DNA of 64,000 nt from CAVWXT01 sp963759115 (GTDB taxonomy: Bacteria; Planctomycetota; Planctomycetia; Pirellulales; Thermoguttaceae), in the NCBI GenBank assembly GCA_963759115.1, contig CAVWXT010000002.1, positions 434,001 to 498,000 on the forward strand, given 5' to 3'. Positions 52,425 through 61,223 of this stretch are shown piece by piece; the stretch's first letter is position 1; every line of letters begins with the position of its first letter. Position numbers and translations under genes: made by a program. Below the pieces are notes generated by a model. It saw only the letters and a list, made by a program, of their open reading frames with translations. It made no database searches and was not told the DNA's origin.

Positions 52425-53499
52425 CTACCGCACGGTTTCCGCCTGACGAGCCGGCGAGGCATGAGGGCCGGCGGGCGATGTAGCGTCGGCCGAAACGGAA
52501 ACCGCCTCCGACAGCGAATGCCCGTTGACCTCCGCCGCCTTCCAGGAAGACGCCCATGCGGCGGAACTTCTGATAGCGTTCGTCCAGCAGTTGATCGATC
52601 GGCTTGCCGACCAACTCGCGGAGCGTGCTGCGGAGATAGAGCTTCAAGCCGGCTGGCCATCAGGTGGTGGTCGCGGTGGGCGCCGCCGAGCGGCTCGGGG
52701 ATCACGGCGTCGATCACGCCCAAGCGGCTGAGGTCCTTGGAGGTCATTTTCAGGGCCTCGGCGGCCTGCTCCTTGAAGGTGTGGCTCTTCCAGAGGATGC
52801 CGGCGCAGCCTTCGGGGCTGATGACCGAGTAGTAGGCGTGTTCGAGCATGGCCACGCGGTCGCCGACGCCGATGCCCAGCGCCCCGCCCGAGCCGCCTTC
52901 GCCGATGACCACGCAGATGACGGGCGTCGGCAGCCGCGACATCTCGAACATCGAGCTCGGCGATGACCTGGGCCTGGCCGCGCTCCTCGGCGCCGATGCC
53001 CGGATAGGCCCCGCCGGTGTCGATCAGGCAGATCACCGGCATGTGGAACTTGGCCGCCAGCCGCATCTTGGCCATCGCCTTGCGGTAGCCCTCGGGATGG
53101 GCGTAGCCGTAGTTGCAGAGGTTGCGTTCCTTGAGCGTCTTGCCCTTCTGATGGCCGACGACCAGCACCTTGTAGGCGTCGAGCTTGGCCCAGCCGGTGC
53201 GGATCGCCCGATCGTCGCCGAAGAACTTGTCGCCGTGCAGCTCGACGAACTCCTCGAAGACCAATTCGAGGTAGTCGGTGGTCATGGGCCGGTCGGGGTG
53301 CCGGGCGACCTCGACCGTCTCCCACGGCTTGAGGTTGGCGTAGATCCGCTTCTTCAGTCTCGACCAGCTCGCGCCGCAGCCGGCGGATTTCGTTGCGGAC
53401 CTCCGGCGTCGGCTCGGTCTTGGTGTCGAGCTTCTCCAGCCGGGCTTCCAGCTCGTAGATCGGCCGCTCGAACGATAGTCGGTGGTCGCTTCCTGCCAT
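52425..53499 (-). CDS. accA: Acetyl-CoA carboxylase carboxyltransferase alpha subunit
   Basis: Carboxyltransferase alpha subunit, first committed step of fatty-acid synthesis. Motifs: RLSFERPIYELEARLEKL, LHGDKFFGDDRAIRTGWAKL, KMRLAAKFHMPVICLIDTGG, AYPGIGAEERGQAQVIAE, VIGEGGSGGALGIGVGDRV and YYSVISPEGCAGILWK. Breaks near 53355 (GAG A CTG), 52955 (CTC G ATG), 52645 (CTT G AAG) and 52541; with the last, the chain ends in a short Ala/Ser-rich tail at a TAG (52425). About 355 residues, a little longer than usual because of this tail. Confidence 0.85.
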
Positions 53500-53538
53500 G
53501 ATGTCTTGCGACCAAGTCGCGGCTTATGGTCCCTGCGA

Positions 53539-54452
53539 CTATCCGCCTTCGATCCTTCTTACAGTTCGTCGGCTCCGGACGGGGCTTTTCCAGGAATTGC
53601 CGGCCGGGGTCATCTTGAAGACCCGTATCATACGAAATTCCCGGAGAAAATCATCTACCGATTTGGGGCGTGCGTCGGGGTTTTTGGCCAGCGACCGCCG
53701 AATCAACTGGGCGAACTCCGGGGTGACGTTCGGGTTTAATGCCTCCAACGAGGGGGGCGACGACTTGAGGTGCTTCGTCAGCAGCTCGTTCGCGCTCGTC
53801 CCCGTAAATGGGGGCTTGCCCGAAAGCAACTCGTGGATCGTGCAGGCGAAGCTGTAGAGGTCGGCCCGCCCGTCCAGGGCCTCGCCGCGGATTTGCTCGG
53901 GCGACATGTAGCTCTTGGTCCCCTGGACTTTGGCCTCGGGCGTGAGCCACTTCGCCAGCCCTGCGCCGGCGGCGTTTGGCCAAGGCGAAGTCGATCAGCT
54001 TCACCTCGCCGTCGTCGGCCACCAGGAAGTTGTCGGGCTTGATGTCGCGGTGGACCCAGCCCATGCGGTTGAAGTAGGCCAGGGCCTCGGCGGCCTGCTC
54101 GATGATCTTGGGGATCAGCGGGGCGATCTTCTCGCACGCCCTTGCAGAAGCCGCTGCTTCATGTTCGGCGCGGAGAACCACTCCATGGCCAAGATACGGC
54201 TGGCCGCGGTCCCAGTCGAAGGCGTACATCTCGATGATGTGCGGATGCTTGATCTTCTGCCCGACCGTGTACTCCCAGCGGAGGTAATGCACCTGCTCGC
54301 GGTCTTTGTCGATCCGTCTCCAGCAGGGTCTTGACCCCCACCATCCGCTGCTGCGCGTCGTCGTAGGCCTGCCAGATCAGGCTGGCATGGCCGGTGTGAA
54401 CGACGTTCAGCAGCCGATAGGGACCGAGATAGCCGGGAGTTCCTTGCGACAC
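53539..54452 (-). CDS. Serine/threonine protein kinase
   Basis: Starts MSQGTPGYLGPYRLLNVVHTG. Kinase motifs in order: MVGVKTLLE (VAIK lysine), HPHIIEMYAFDWDRGQPYLA, MGWVHRDIKPDNFLVADDGE (HRD loop), VKLIDFALAK (the DFG is DFA here), GTKSYMSPEQIRGEALDGRA and YSFACTIHELLSGKPPF. Frame repairs near 54318, 54189 (TAT CTT G GCC), 54143, 54130 and 53960. About 300 residues. Replacement of DFG glycine by alanine is seen in some active bacterial kinases but may lower activity. The C-terminus has no membrane helix. Confidence 0.8.
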
Positions 54453-54664
54453 GTACCGCGCACCTTACGAAGTTGCCGAATTATGCCAGGCCATAGCCGG
54501 CGGATGAGAGCTTCAGAGGGGACAGCAACCCACCCCTATTGAGAGGATTATCTTATCTATCCCCATTTAGTGTAGCTAGTCGGATCGCATTCGGCAACTG
54601 TGGCGCCCGAGCTAACGGATCGTGCCCCCCTGCCCTTCTGCGTGGTCTCTCGGCCGCCCTGAGT
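54453..54664. other. Spacer, G-rich motif variant
   Basis: CCCCCCTGCCCTTCTGCG at 54626-54643, a variant of the motif, and no gene. AT-rich text around 54545-54580 (TTATCTTATC) might hold a promoter but no clear boxes. Confidence 0.4.
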
Positions 54665-54936
54665 CTACTTGCTGAACAGGTCCGAGTGGGATCCAGTCCT
54701 CTCAAAGATGACTCGATCGCTTTCGATCTTGTAGATTAGCAGCCAGTCTGCCTCAACGTGACACTCACGCCGACCGCGATAGTCGCCCACGAGCAGATGG
54801 TCTCGCTGCAATGGGTCGAGTTTCTTGCCCTCGATCAACGCTCGGGCGATAATTCTCAGCTTGGCGAGGTCCTTCCCGCGTTTCCTGGCCCTCTTCACGT
54901 CGCGCTCGAACTGGCGGGTGTAAGGGGAGTTCGCAT
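54665..54936 (-). CDS. YafQ-type RelE-superfamily toxin, frame-broken near its start
   Basis: Codes ARKRGKDLAKLRIIARALIE, LQRDHLLVGDYRGRRECHVE, DWLLIYKIESDRVIFERTGSHSDLF, the YafQ core with the catalytic histidine in HSDLF. The start overlaps the antitoxin stop (TGATG), but the family N-terminus (PLYTRQFERDVKRA) is reached only if one T is restored near 54924, or two bases skipped. The toxin may therefore be silenced. About 90 residues. Confidence 0.7.
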
Positions 54937-55196
54937 CAGAACTTCAACTTTCTGAACATGTCGTCGGCGTCTTTGCAGTGGACCAAGTTCCTGCCGTTGT
55001 CCGTATCGTCGAATGTCTTCCGCGTGGTGCCGTTGGGAACCACCACGTCGAATGGAAGTCCCCCACGCAACGCAACTTGCCGATAGAACAGCGTGATTGC
55101 TTGCGTGGCAGAGAGTCCCAGTTGCTCAAACAGGCTTTCGGCGTCGTGCTTGAGTTTGGGTTCCACTCGGGCGCGAACCATTGCCGATTTGGACAT
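54936..55196 (-). CDS. RelB/DinJ-type antitoxin
   Basis: 86 residues from ATG 55196: MVRARVEPKLKHDAESLFEQLGLSATQAITL is the ribbon-helix-helix of DinJ/RelB, followed by YRQVALRGGLPFDVVVPN. It overlaps the toxin gene by one base (TGATG). Represses its own operon and neutralises the toxin. Confidence 0.85.
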   Translation of the reverse strand: MSKSAMVRARVEPKLKHDAESLFEQLGLSATQAITLFYRQVALRGGLPFDVVVPNGTTRKTFDDTDNGRNLVHCKDADDMFRKLKF

Positions 55197-55262
55197 ATTA
55201 CGAATCCCCATCGTTCCGTGCCACCCCTCGCATCATAATTGTATCCCATGTGGGATACAGAA

Positions 55263-56426
55263 TCAAGTCCGCTCCACCAGCAGGTTCTGATACAGGTGTC
55301 GCAGTTGCTCGGTCATCCGCTCGTGGCGGAAGACGTCGGTGAATCGCCGACGGCCCTCTAGGCCGAGGCGGTCGCGCAGGGTCGCATCGGCAACCAGGCG
55401 CTTCAGCGCAGCGGCCAGCCCTTTGACCTCGCGGGGAGGGACCAGGAAGCCCGTCGCGCCGGGGATGACTACTTCCCGGGCGCCGTCCACGTCGTAGCTC
55501 ACCACCGGCTTGCCGGCGATCAGGGCCTGCGGGAGCACCCGGGCCAAGCCCTCGCGGAGACTGGCGTGAACCACGATGTCGCTGGCGGCGAGCAGCTCGG
55601 GGATTCGCTCGGGCAATACCAAGCCCGTGAACCGGAAATGGCCGGCCAACCCCGCGGCGGCGATCTGCCGCTCCAACCGGCTGCGGAGGACGCCGTCGCC
55701 GACGAGGAGAAACCGCACGCTGGGCTGGGCGGCCACGACGCTCTGGGCCGCTTGAATCACGTCGTCGTGGCCCTTTAGTTTGAACAGCCGGGCGATCTTG
55801 GCGACGACGACGTGTTCGGGCCCGTAGCCCAACTCGCTCCGCACGCGCTGGCGATGTTCGGCCGAGCGGAGGAAGGGCTCGACCTCCATGCCGCTGTAGA
55901 TCGTGGTAAACTTTTCGCGCGGGGCCACGCCCGCCGCCACCATCAGTTCGGTCATCGCATCGGCCACGCTCACCAGGGCATGACATCGCCTGGCGGCCCA
56001 ACGTTCGCAGGCCCGAAAAAGCCATCGCGCCCCCCTGCCCTGCCACGGGTGGAACGGGGCGCCGTGAACGGTGTGAACCACGGCCGGCACGCGGAGCGAC
56101 CAGGCGGCGGCGCGGCCGAGCAGTCCGGCCTTCGCGCTATGGGTATGCACCACGTTGGGCCGAAAGCGGCGAATGGCGTCTTTGATTTGCCAATAGCTCG
56201 CGGCATCGCGCCAGGGGTGAATGGGCCGGCGAAGTTGAGGGATGATCTCCAGCGGCACCCCCCCTGCCCTTGCCCGCTCCAACAGACTTCCTTCCGGCCC
56301 CAACGGCGGCCCGGTCACCAGCAGCACCTCGTCGCCGTAGCGGCGCAGCAGGTCCTCGCAGCAGAGCACGGTATTTTCCTGCGCTCCGCCGAGGATCAGC
56401 CGGGTGATGAGATGGAGGACACGCAT
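55263..56426 (-). CDS. GT4-family glycosyltransferase
   Basis: Retaining glycosyltransferase of GT4 type for surface polysaccharide or lipid-linked sugars. MRVLHLITRLILGGAQENTV at the N-terminus, THSAKAGLLGRAAAWSLRVP, then KIARLFKLKGHDDVIQAAQS, FTGLVLPERIPELLAASDIV and the catalytic HASLREGLARVLPQALIAGK with E-x7-E. 387 residues, no frame break. Start at ATG 56426 chosen by the family N-terminus. Two G-rich motif copies lie in the coding strand (56031 and 56257). Confidence 0.85.
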   Translation of the reverse strand: MRVLHLITRLILGGAQENTVLCCEDLLRRYGDEVLLVTGPPLGPEGSLLERARAGGVPLEIIPQLRRPIHPWRDAASYWQIKDAIRRFRPNVVHTHSAKAGLLGRAAAWSLRVPAVVHTVHGAPFHPWQGRGARWLFRACERWAARRCHALVSVADAMTELMVAAGVAPREKFTTIYSGMEVEPFLRSAEHRQRVRSELGYGPEHVVVAKIARLFKLKGHDDVIQAAQSVVAAQPSVRFLLVGDGVLRSRLERQIAAAGLAGHFRFTGLVLPERIPELLAASDIVVHASLREGLARVLPQALIAGKPVVSYDVDGAREVVIPGATGFLVPPREVKGLAAALKRLVADATLRDRLGLEGRRRFTDVFRHERMTEQLRHLYQNLLVERT

Positions 56427-56674
56427 GTTCGGACACGGGCGGCATGCTCTCTTAAAAACTCCCATGTGGAAGGCGGCCAGGGGGCCGGTTCGACGGCGGG
56501 CAGCCCCGCAGCGAGCCGACTGAGTTGGATGGCGGCAGCCGTCGCACACGCCGACTCGATCAGAATGCCTCGCTCGCGCACGCCGAGGGTCTGCAACCGC
56601 TCGGCGTCCCGCTCGGCCGCCGCAGCGTGGGCCTCGACCGCGTTCTGCATGACTGCCGCCGACTGGTGAACCAC
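56396..56674 (-). CDS. Small protein of unknown function overlapping the glycosyltransferase start
   Basis: 92 residues from a GTG at 56674 (an ATG at 56650 is possible). Alanine-rich, helical N-half (MQNAVEAHAAAAERDAERLQT), no motif that I recognise. It overlaps the downstream gene by 31 bases, as coupled genes can, but it could also be a fortuitous open frame. Confidence 0.35.
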   Translation of the reverse strand: MVHQSAAVMQNAVEAHAAAAERDAERLQTLGVRERGILIESACATAAAIQLSRLAAGLPAVEPAPWPPSTWEFLREHAARVRTCVSSISSPG

Positions 56675-57001
56675 GTGCTTGCTTCCCCCGCTTCCCGCGT
56701 CTCTCGACGATGCGACGCCTAAGTTATTCTAGCATTTGACCCCTGGTTCGCCAGATTGTGTCCGCAGTGGGGTTTTCGTACGAACGATTCACCCCCCCGA
56801 CTGTCGGTCAGAAGCAGCCATTTTGTCACACCCCAGAATTGTCGGAGTCTGGTTGCCATACGGAACTTTATACCATGCAACTGCCATCTGCTTATAACGA
56901 CCAACATTGTCGAGGGGGTGATGCTTGACAGGCTGCTTGTGGATGAATATTCTCCGAAAGGTTGAGAACCAGTCAATGAATAAGTTCGGCCGCAAACAAC
57001 C
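56675..57001. other. Low-GC spacer with the left copy of a direct repeat
   Basis: Markedly AT-richer than the left neighbourhood. GTTGAGAACCAGTCAATGAA (56963-56982) followed by TAAG is repeated with few changes at 58011-58036. A minus-strand open stretch covers most of it but has no recognisable content. Confidence 0.5.
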
Positions 57002-57835
57002 ATGCGTTACCATTTTTTCATTATCGGTGAACCATATACGGACGAATGGTGGGCACGCCAAATTTCAATGGGCGTCATAACTGCGGGATTTGATAACAAG
57101 ATCGGCGATCGCGGACACATTTTCCTGAACGACATGGACCAGGATGATTGGGTCATCGCCTATGCAAAAGGGTATGGAGCGATCGGTGCGGGTACGGTAG
57201 GCGGTGAGGAAACGTACCGGCTGCTGCGTTCGCGAGAACTCCCTGCTGACTTTGAGTCACGACATCGACAGTTCAGGTCCGTTTCATGGCTCCATTACGT
57301 CGAAACACTTGCTGACGCTGTGCCTTTCGGCGAGCTGCACCTCGGCTTTGCACCCCGCCATACCAAGACCGAATTTGTTGACCATGAAAATGCGCGTCGG
57401 ATCATTCGCTTACTTGCGTCGAAATTCGCTAGCAAATTGAAACGGCATCCGCCATCATCAACGCCCGAAGCAGTCGACCTTGAACCGCCGGAAAGAATTC
57501 CGACCACCACATACCGGATTCTGCGTGACACCGTGAAATCCCGTAGCGTCAAGATGTTGCACAAATTCAGATGCCAGATGTGTGGCAACACCATCGAACT
57601 TCCAGACGGTTCCCGTTATGCGGAGGCTCACCATATTCGGCCGCTCGGCGGCGACCACAAAGGTCCGGACGTTGTCGGGAATATTATTTGCGTATGCCCC
57701 AACCATCACGCTGAGCTCGACCTGGGCGTATCACCGCTCAAGCTAAACGCCCTTTGGTCTGCCAAAGGTCATGTTGTCGATTCGAAATACGTCGACTACC
57801 ACAACCGATTTGTTTCCAATTCGCAGGGAGAATGA
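57002..57835 (+). CDS. HNH endonuclease with an N-terminal domain possibly EVE/PUA-like
   Basis: 277 residues, unbroken, AT-richer than neighbours. N-terminal part: MRYHFFIIGEPYTDEWWAR, GFDNKIGDRGHIFLNDMDQD, DWVIAYAKGYGAIGAGTV, a pattern like EVE/PUA-like modified-base readers (inference). C-terminal HNH: CQMCGNTIELPDGSRYAEAHH, IRPLGGDHKGPDVVGNIICV, CPNHHAELDLG. A reader plus HNH nuclease would make a modification-dependent (type IV-like) restriction enzyme. It is flanked by a near-direct repeat and followed by integron-recombination-site-like DNA. Confidence 0.65.
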   Translation: MRYHFFIIGEPYTDEWWARQISMGVITAGFDNKIGDRGHIFLNDMDQDDWVIAYAKGYGAIGAGTVGGEETYRLLRSRELPADFESRHRQFRSVSWLHYVETLADAVPFGELHLGFAPRHTKTEFVDHENARRIIRLLASKFASKLKRHPPSSTPEAVDLEPPERIPTTTYRILRDTVKSRSVKMLHKFRCQMCGNTIELPDGSRYAEAHHIRPLGGDHKGPDVVGNIICVCPNHHAELDLGVSPLKLNALWSAKGHVVDSKYVDYHNRFVSNSQGE

Positions 57836-58067
57836 TGCGTCTGCGGCTTGCAGCGAGATGCGGCCGAACCAGGCGCTGCACCTGACTGGGGCCGCCCGAC
57901 TGCTTTCACGCGGCCGGGTGGCACGCCCTGGGGCTTTGCGAAGGGCGGGGCCTAGGAGAGCCGACGCACGGAAACCACGCCCATCGAAGACTCTGGGCGT
58001 GCCACCCGCCCCGAAGGGTCGAAAACCAATCAATGAATAAGCTAGGCATCACTACGCTCTCAACGAT
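57836..58067. repeat. Spacer with attC-like segment and right direct-repeat copy
   Basis: CGGCCGAACCAGGCGCTGCA (57862-57881) begins a structure-rich segment; read in frame it gives RPNQALHLTG, a tail that recurs on unrelated hypothetical proteins in databases and comes from a dispersed cassette-like repeat. GGGTCGAAAACCAATCAATG at 58016-58035 is the right copy of the repeat seen at 56963. Confidence 0.45.
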
Positions 58068-58358
58068 ATGGCACTAACAAAATGCAGCGATTGCGGCAGA
58101 GGGGTTTCTACCTCTGCAGCCTCGTGCCCACACTGCGGTTGTCCTGTTCTGGGGACACCACCACAGCGACAGAGCCAGGCCGGCATGACTTGCCCGCACT
58201 GCGGCTCTCACTCCGTCGGCAAGGTCAGAGGACTTCAGGGCATCGGAGAGGTTTTCATCGGTATTATCCTATTCTGTTTGTTTCTCATTCCCGGCATCAT
58301 TTACTATATTTACATGGAGTCAGTGCCGTATTGCTCTGGTTGTGGTCGGAGAGTATGA
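58068..58358 (+). CDS. Zinc-ribbon membrane protein
   Basis: 96 residues: a double zinc ribbon (KCSDCGRGVSTSAASCPHCG, MTCPHCGSHSV) then one or two membrane helices (VFIGIILFCLFLIPGIIYYI) and a final YCSGCGRRV. Preceded by the right direct-repeat copy and low in GC. No partner is certain; the next gene lies 30 bases downstream. Confidence 0.7.
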   Translation: MALTKCSDCGRGVSTSAASCPHCGCPVLGTPPQRQSQAGMTCPHCGSHSVGKVRGLQGIGEVFIGIILFCLFLIPGIIYYIYMESVPYCSGCGRRV

Positions 58359-58388
58359 ACGTGACCAAGCATAAAAGGAGAGTGTCCA

Positions 58389-58847
58389 ATGTCTATCGAC
58401 GCCTCTCTTCCAATGACTGCGCCTCTTACGCCCGAGCAACGGGAGGCGTACCTTGTTGAGTATCAGAAGACACAGGATTCCGCGCAACACCACGACACCC
58501 TTGTCTGGAGCATCACCAGCCTGAACTGGGTCGGAAGTGCCCTGTTGATGGGATTCGTACTGAGCGGTCTTGGCACGGCAAAATCCATTCCACAGAAGGT
58601 CGCACTTATCGTAGTTTCACTGGTTGGAATTGTTCTCGCGATGCTCGTGTGGTGTTGGGCGCGTCAAATGCGTGGCGTCAAAGTGGCGAAGTACGAACGA
58701 TGCAAAGAACTTGAGGCGCTCTTCGGCATGAAGCAACACACGGCCCTCACGTACGAAGTTGGCTCCCACGCGAGGACCTATGGCTTCTTGATGGGCCTCT
58801 TCCTCTTCGCGTGGTGTGTACTCGTCGTTCTCGTCATCGGCGCCTAA
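58389..58847 (+). CDS. Three-helix membrane protein
   Basis: 152 residues from ATG 58389 with AAAAGGAGAG upstream. Helices: LNWVGSALLMGFVLSGLG, VALIVVSLVGIVLAMLVWCW, FLMGLFLFAWCVLVVLVIGA; a conserved-looking loop RCKELEALFGMKQH between the second and third. Small 3-TM proteins of this kind occur as effectors in some defence islands; this is only a suggestion. Confidence 0.6.
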   Translation: MSIDASLPMTAPLTPEQREAYLVEYQKTQDSAQHHDTLVWSITSLNWVGSALLMGFVLSGLGTAKSIPQKVALIVVSLVGIVLAMLVWCWARQMRGVKVAKYERCKELEALFGMKQHTALTYEVGSHARTYGFLMGLFLFAWCVLVVLVIGA

Positions 58848-58912
58848 CTCGTCGTTGCAGCGGACTCGCTACGCTCGCCGCTGGCCGCGCTGCAAGCCCT
58901 GGCGGGCAGCAG
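58848..58912. repeat. attC-like half site
   Basis: GCCTAAC (fits RYYYAAC) followed by GTCGTTGCAGCGGAC and a hairpin CAGCGG/CCGCTG with CGCTACGCTCG between. An R' box (GTTRRRY) is missing at the expected right end, where a PEP-CTERM gene remnant begins. It looks like a truncated integron recombination site or a related repeat. Confidence 0.4.
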
Positions 58913-59243
58913 TCAATCGGTTCTCGGGGCATGGCAATTCACGGCCGACAGCGGCTACACGCCAGGCGATCCGGCCTATTTGTCGTTTGCCATCGACCCG
59001 AGTTATGATCGCGACGACTTGCACTTGTGGCACTACGACGGGGCCCTTTGGACGCCGTACGACGCCTCCGACCTGACCTGCAACGGAAACTACGCCAGCT
59101 TCACCGTGACCGGCTTCAGCCGCTACGCCGTGACGGCGGTTCCCGAGCCGGGCACGCTGGCCCTGCTCCTGGCCGCCGCGCTGGGGCTGCTGGCCTACGC
59201 CGGGCGGAAAGGAACGCGGATTGTTGGGGCCCGGTTGCCATAA
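58869..59243 (+). pseudogene. C-terminal fragment of a PEP-CTERM surface protein
   Basis: Reading frame from 58869 without a proper start. It ends in VPEPGTLALLLAAALGLLAY followed by AGRKGTR, the PEP-CTERM sorting signal (PEP motif, helix, basic tail). The preceding 70 residues (TADSGYTPGDPAYLSFAIDP; LHLWHYDGALWTPYDAS) are the usual sheet-rich end of such secreted proteins. The N-terminal part and signal peptide are missing, cut where the attC-like site lies. Confidence 0.7.
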
Positions 59244-59357
59244 GGATTGGTCAGATCGATTTATACCCCACCACTTGCCCGCCCGCTTGCCGGCGTTTAC
59301 ACTAATAGCAGTCGGAAATCTGTTGCAGGGCAAGTCGCGCTGGGAAGGGACTGGTGC

Positions 59358-59558
59358 ATGATGCCAGACATGGAAACCCAAGGTGTCAAGTCGGCCGTTC
59401 GGCAATTGGCTGATGCTTTGCCGGATGACGCAACCTGGGACGACGTCATGTATCGCGTCTACGTCCACCAAGCCGTCGACGCCGGCCTGCGAGACTCGGC
59501 TGAAGGGCGTTTGGTAGACGTCGCCGAAGTCCGCCGTCAATTCGGGCTGGCTGAATGA
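59358..59558 (+). CDS. Small antitoxin-like protein
   Basis: 66 residues: VRQLADALPDDATWDDVMYR, then DAGLRDSAEGRLVDVAEV, the helical pattern of PF09720-type antitoxins that pair with ParE/RelE toxins. Its TGA overlaps an ATG (59555) of a decayed toxin frame. Confidence 0.6.
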   Translation: MMPDMETQGVKSAVRQLADALPDDATWDDVMYRVYVHQAVDAGLRDSAEGRLVDVAEVRRQFGLAE

Positions 59559-59638
59559 AAGTCCGCTGGGCGCGCACAGCGATCGGGCATCTCGTCTCGA
59601 TTGGTGGCCGACGCATCTCGTTGCCGCCGGATGGATAG
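59555..59638 (+). pseudogene. Truncated ParE-type toxin
   Basis: MKVRWARTAIGHLVSI matches the start of ParE toxins (MKVRWTRTA...HL) and then runs out of similarity and reaches a stop at 59636. The overlap ATGA with the antitoxin is preserved, so the toxin seems to have lost its 3' part. Confidence 0.5.
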
Positions 59639-59761
59639 CGCTGGCCGCAAACGATCTGCCCCACACCGGCCACAAGTGGCCGGGCTAAACGTTGCGCCCC
59701 CCTGCCCTGCCCTCGCGGTCAACGTTTCGGTACGATCAAATCGGGGCAGCAAGCCGCCCCC

Positions 59762-60186
59762 TCACGTTGCACGTCCCGCCGGTCCGAACGGGTTCACCAG
59801 CGCGACGCCTGCGTAGCGGTAATCGTGCGCGTTTCTGGTGGCGATGGTCAACCGGTGTTGGCGCGCCGTGGCGGCGATGAGGCTATCCTTGATGGGCATC
59901 GACGCCCTTTGCGTTTCAGTTCGGCCAACAGGGCGGCCCAGACCTTTGCCGTGTCGGCGTCGAAGTCCAACACGCGGAGCGTTCTCGCCCCGGCGGCGAA
60001 CCACTTTTCAAGCCGCGTCCGTCGCCGCCCAGCGGGCAGAATCAAGATTCCGTATTCCAGCTCCCCCAAAATGATCGGATTGACGCGCAAACGCGGCTCG
60101 TGAAGGCGAAGCCAGTTCACTGCCGACGCCGTCGGCTGCGGCTTGGTTGCTTCGCTGAGCACGTTGGCATCGACGAGGAAGTCCAT
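59762..60186 (-). pseudogene. VapC/FitB-type PIN toxin, frame-broken
   Basis: MDFLVDANVLSEATKPQP gives the first PIN aspartate, NPIILGELEYGILILP the acidic E, and DSLIAATARQHRLTIATRNAHDY the last pair. One base is missing (or two extra) near 59903, just before PIKDSLIAATA, where the family reads GRPMP. About 140 residues in full. Pairs with the AbrB-type antitoxin upstream, 12 bases away. Confidence 0.75.
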
Positions 60187-60198
60187 CGCCGGCAGCCC

Positions 60199-60429
60199 TT
60201 AGATTGCCTCGGTCGATTCGGAGGGGAGAGGACAAAACCAGTCACTTTCCGGACAGGCCAACAGCCAATCGACGATGCCCACGGGGCTCGCCTCGGAACG
60301 CTTCGTGAGCAGATACTGTCCGCAATCCAATCGCTCCACGTCGAACTGTTGGCCGGGGCGAATGCGATCCACCCGACGCAACTCGGCCGGTAAGACAATC
60401 TGGCCTTTGGAGGAGACCACGGTTCTCAT
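60199..60429 (-). CDS. AbrB/VapB-type antitoxin
   Basis: 76 residues: MRTVVSSKGQIVLPAELRRV is the swapped-hairpin AbrB DNA-binding motif. It precedes vapC by 12 bases. GTATCTTACC-like AT-rich text upstream of its start could hold the promoter. Confidence 0.8.
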   Translation of the reverse strand: MRTVVSSKGQIVLPAELRRVDRIRPGQQFDVERLDCGQYLLTKRSEASPVGIVDWLLACPESDWFCPLPSESTEAI

Positions 60430-60465
60430 AATGGTAAGATAGTGTCTTACATCAGCCGTGTCAAG

Positions 60466-60585
60466 CTACCCGAGGCTCCCTTCGTACTCCACCCTCACCA
60501 AGCAAAGCCCTTGCGGCGGCGCGGTGGGACCGGCCAGCCGGCGATCCTCCGCACGGAGCACTTCGCCGGGGCAATGCAGCGGGTG
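60466..60585 (-). pseudogene. Detached 3' end of a truA gene
   Basis: GEVLRAEDRRLAGPTAPPQG then LCLVRVEYEG, stop; the complete truA at 61224 ends GEVLRAQDRRLAGPTAPPQG, LLLVSVAY, stop. About 75 bases are roughly 80% identical (60501-60575 versus 61242-61315). Only the last 35-40 codons are present. Between the two copies lies a toxin-antitoxin pair. Confidence 0.75.
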
Positions 60586-60638
60586 TGCGCCTCGGCGCCC
60601 TTGACCAGGATGCCTAATCTGGCTATAATCTTCCCAGA

Positions 60639-60938
60639 ATGAGGTATGTTGTCGTGATCGCCCGAAATGCGCAGACACAGTTCAAAGAACTGGATGCCCG
60701 CTGGCGATCGACTCTGAAGCAGGCCATGCGGGAACAGTTGGAGGCGGCTCCCAGGCACCAAAGCAAGAGCAGGATCAAGCGGCTTAGGGGGTTGCGCCAA
60801 CCGCAATATCGCCTGCGGGTCGGTGAGATGCGAGTGTTCTACGATGTCAATGAAGTCGAGAGACGGGTTGAAGTCCTAGGCTTCGTCAAGAAGCCGGAGA
60901 CTCTTCAGTGGTTGCAGGACTACGGGGTGCCGGAATGA
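60639..60938 (+). CDS. RelE-type toxin
   Basis: 99 residues: MRYVVVIARNAQTQFKELDA, LRQPQYRLRVGEMRVFYDV, VEVLGFVKKPETLQWL. Toxin-first order: its TGA overlaps the antitoxin ATG (60935). Ribosome-dependent mRNA cleavage is the usual activity of the family. Confidence 0.75.
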   Translation: MRYVVVIARNAQTQFKELDARWRSTLKQAMREQLEAAPRHQSKSRIKRLRGLRQPQYRLRVGEMRVFYDVNEVERRVEVLGFVKKPETLQWLQDYGVPE

Positions 60939-61180
60939 AGACACGTACTATGACCGAAGCCAAGAATGACATTTGCAGTATTGTCCGGGAGGCCGAGACG
61001 GACGAAGTGCTGATCACTCGCCACGGCAAGCCCGCCGCCGTCGTGATCGGTTTCCGCAATGAGGACGAGTGGTTCGACTACAGACTCGAACACGACGAGA
61101 AGTTCCTTCGCAAGATCGCCAAGGCAAGAGAAGACATCCGCCGTGGCCGCTTCGTCGCGCTGGACGAGCTTCCGGATTGA
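60935..61180 (+). CDS. Phd/YefM-type antitoxin
   Basis: 81 residues: MKTRTMTEAKNDICSIVREA, then DEVLITRHGKPAAVVIGFRN, the Phd/YefM DNA-binding fold. It is placed after its toxin with a four-base overlap, an inverted order as in higBA. Confidence 0.85.
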   Translation: MKTRTMTEAKNDICSIVREAETDEVLITRHGKPAAVVIGFRNEDEWFDYRLEHDEKFLRKIAKAREDIRRGRFVALDELPD

Positions 61181-61223
61181 GGGCGGGTGGAGGCACTCGT
61201 TTTTGGCCCCCTGTCGTGCCCAT

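Noticed and set aside
56719..57003. Minus-strand open frame upstream of the HNH gene
   Set aside because: No recognisable domain, no convincing ribosome binding site, AT-rich spacer.
57836..58040. Protein-coding extension ending RPNQALHLTG
   Set aside because: The frame is an extension through a dispersed repeat and has no start of its own; treated as repeat DNA.
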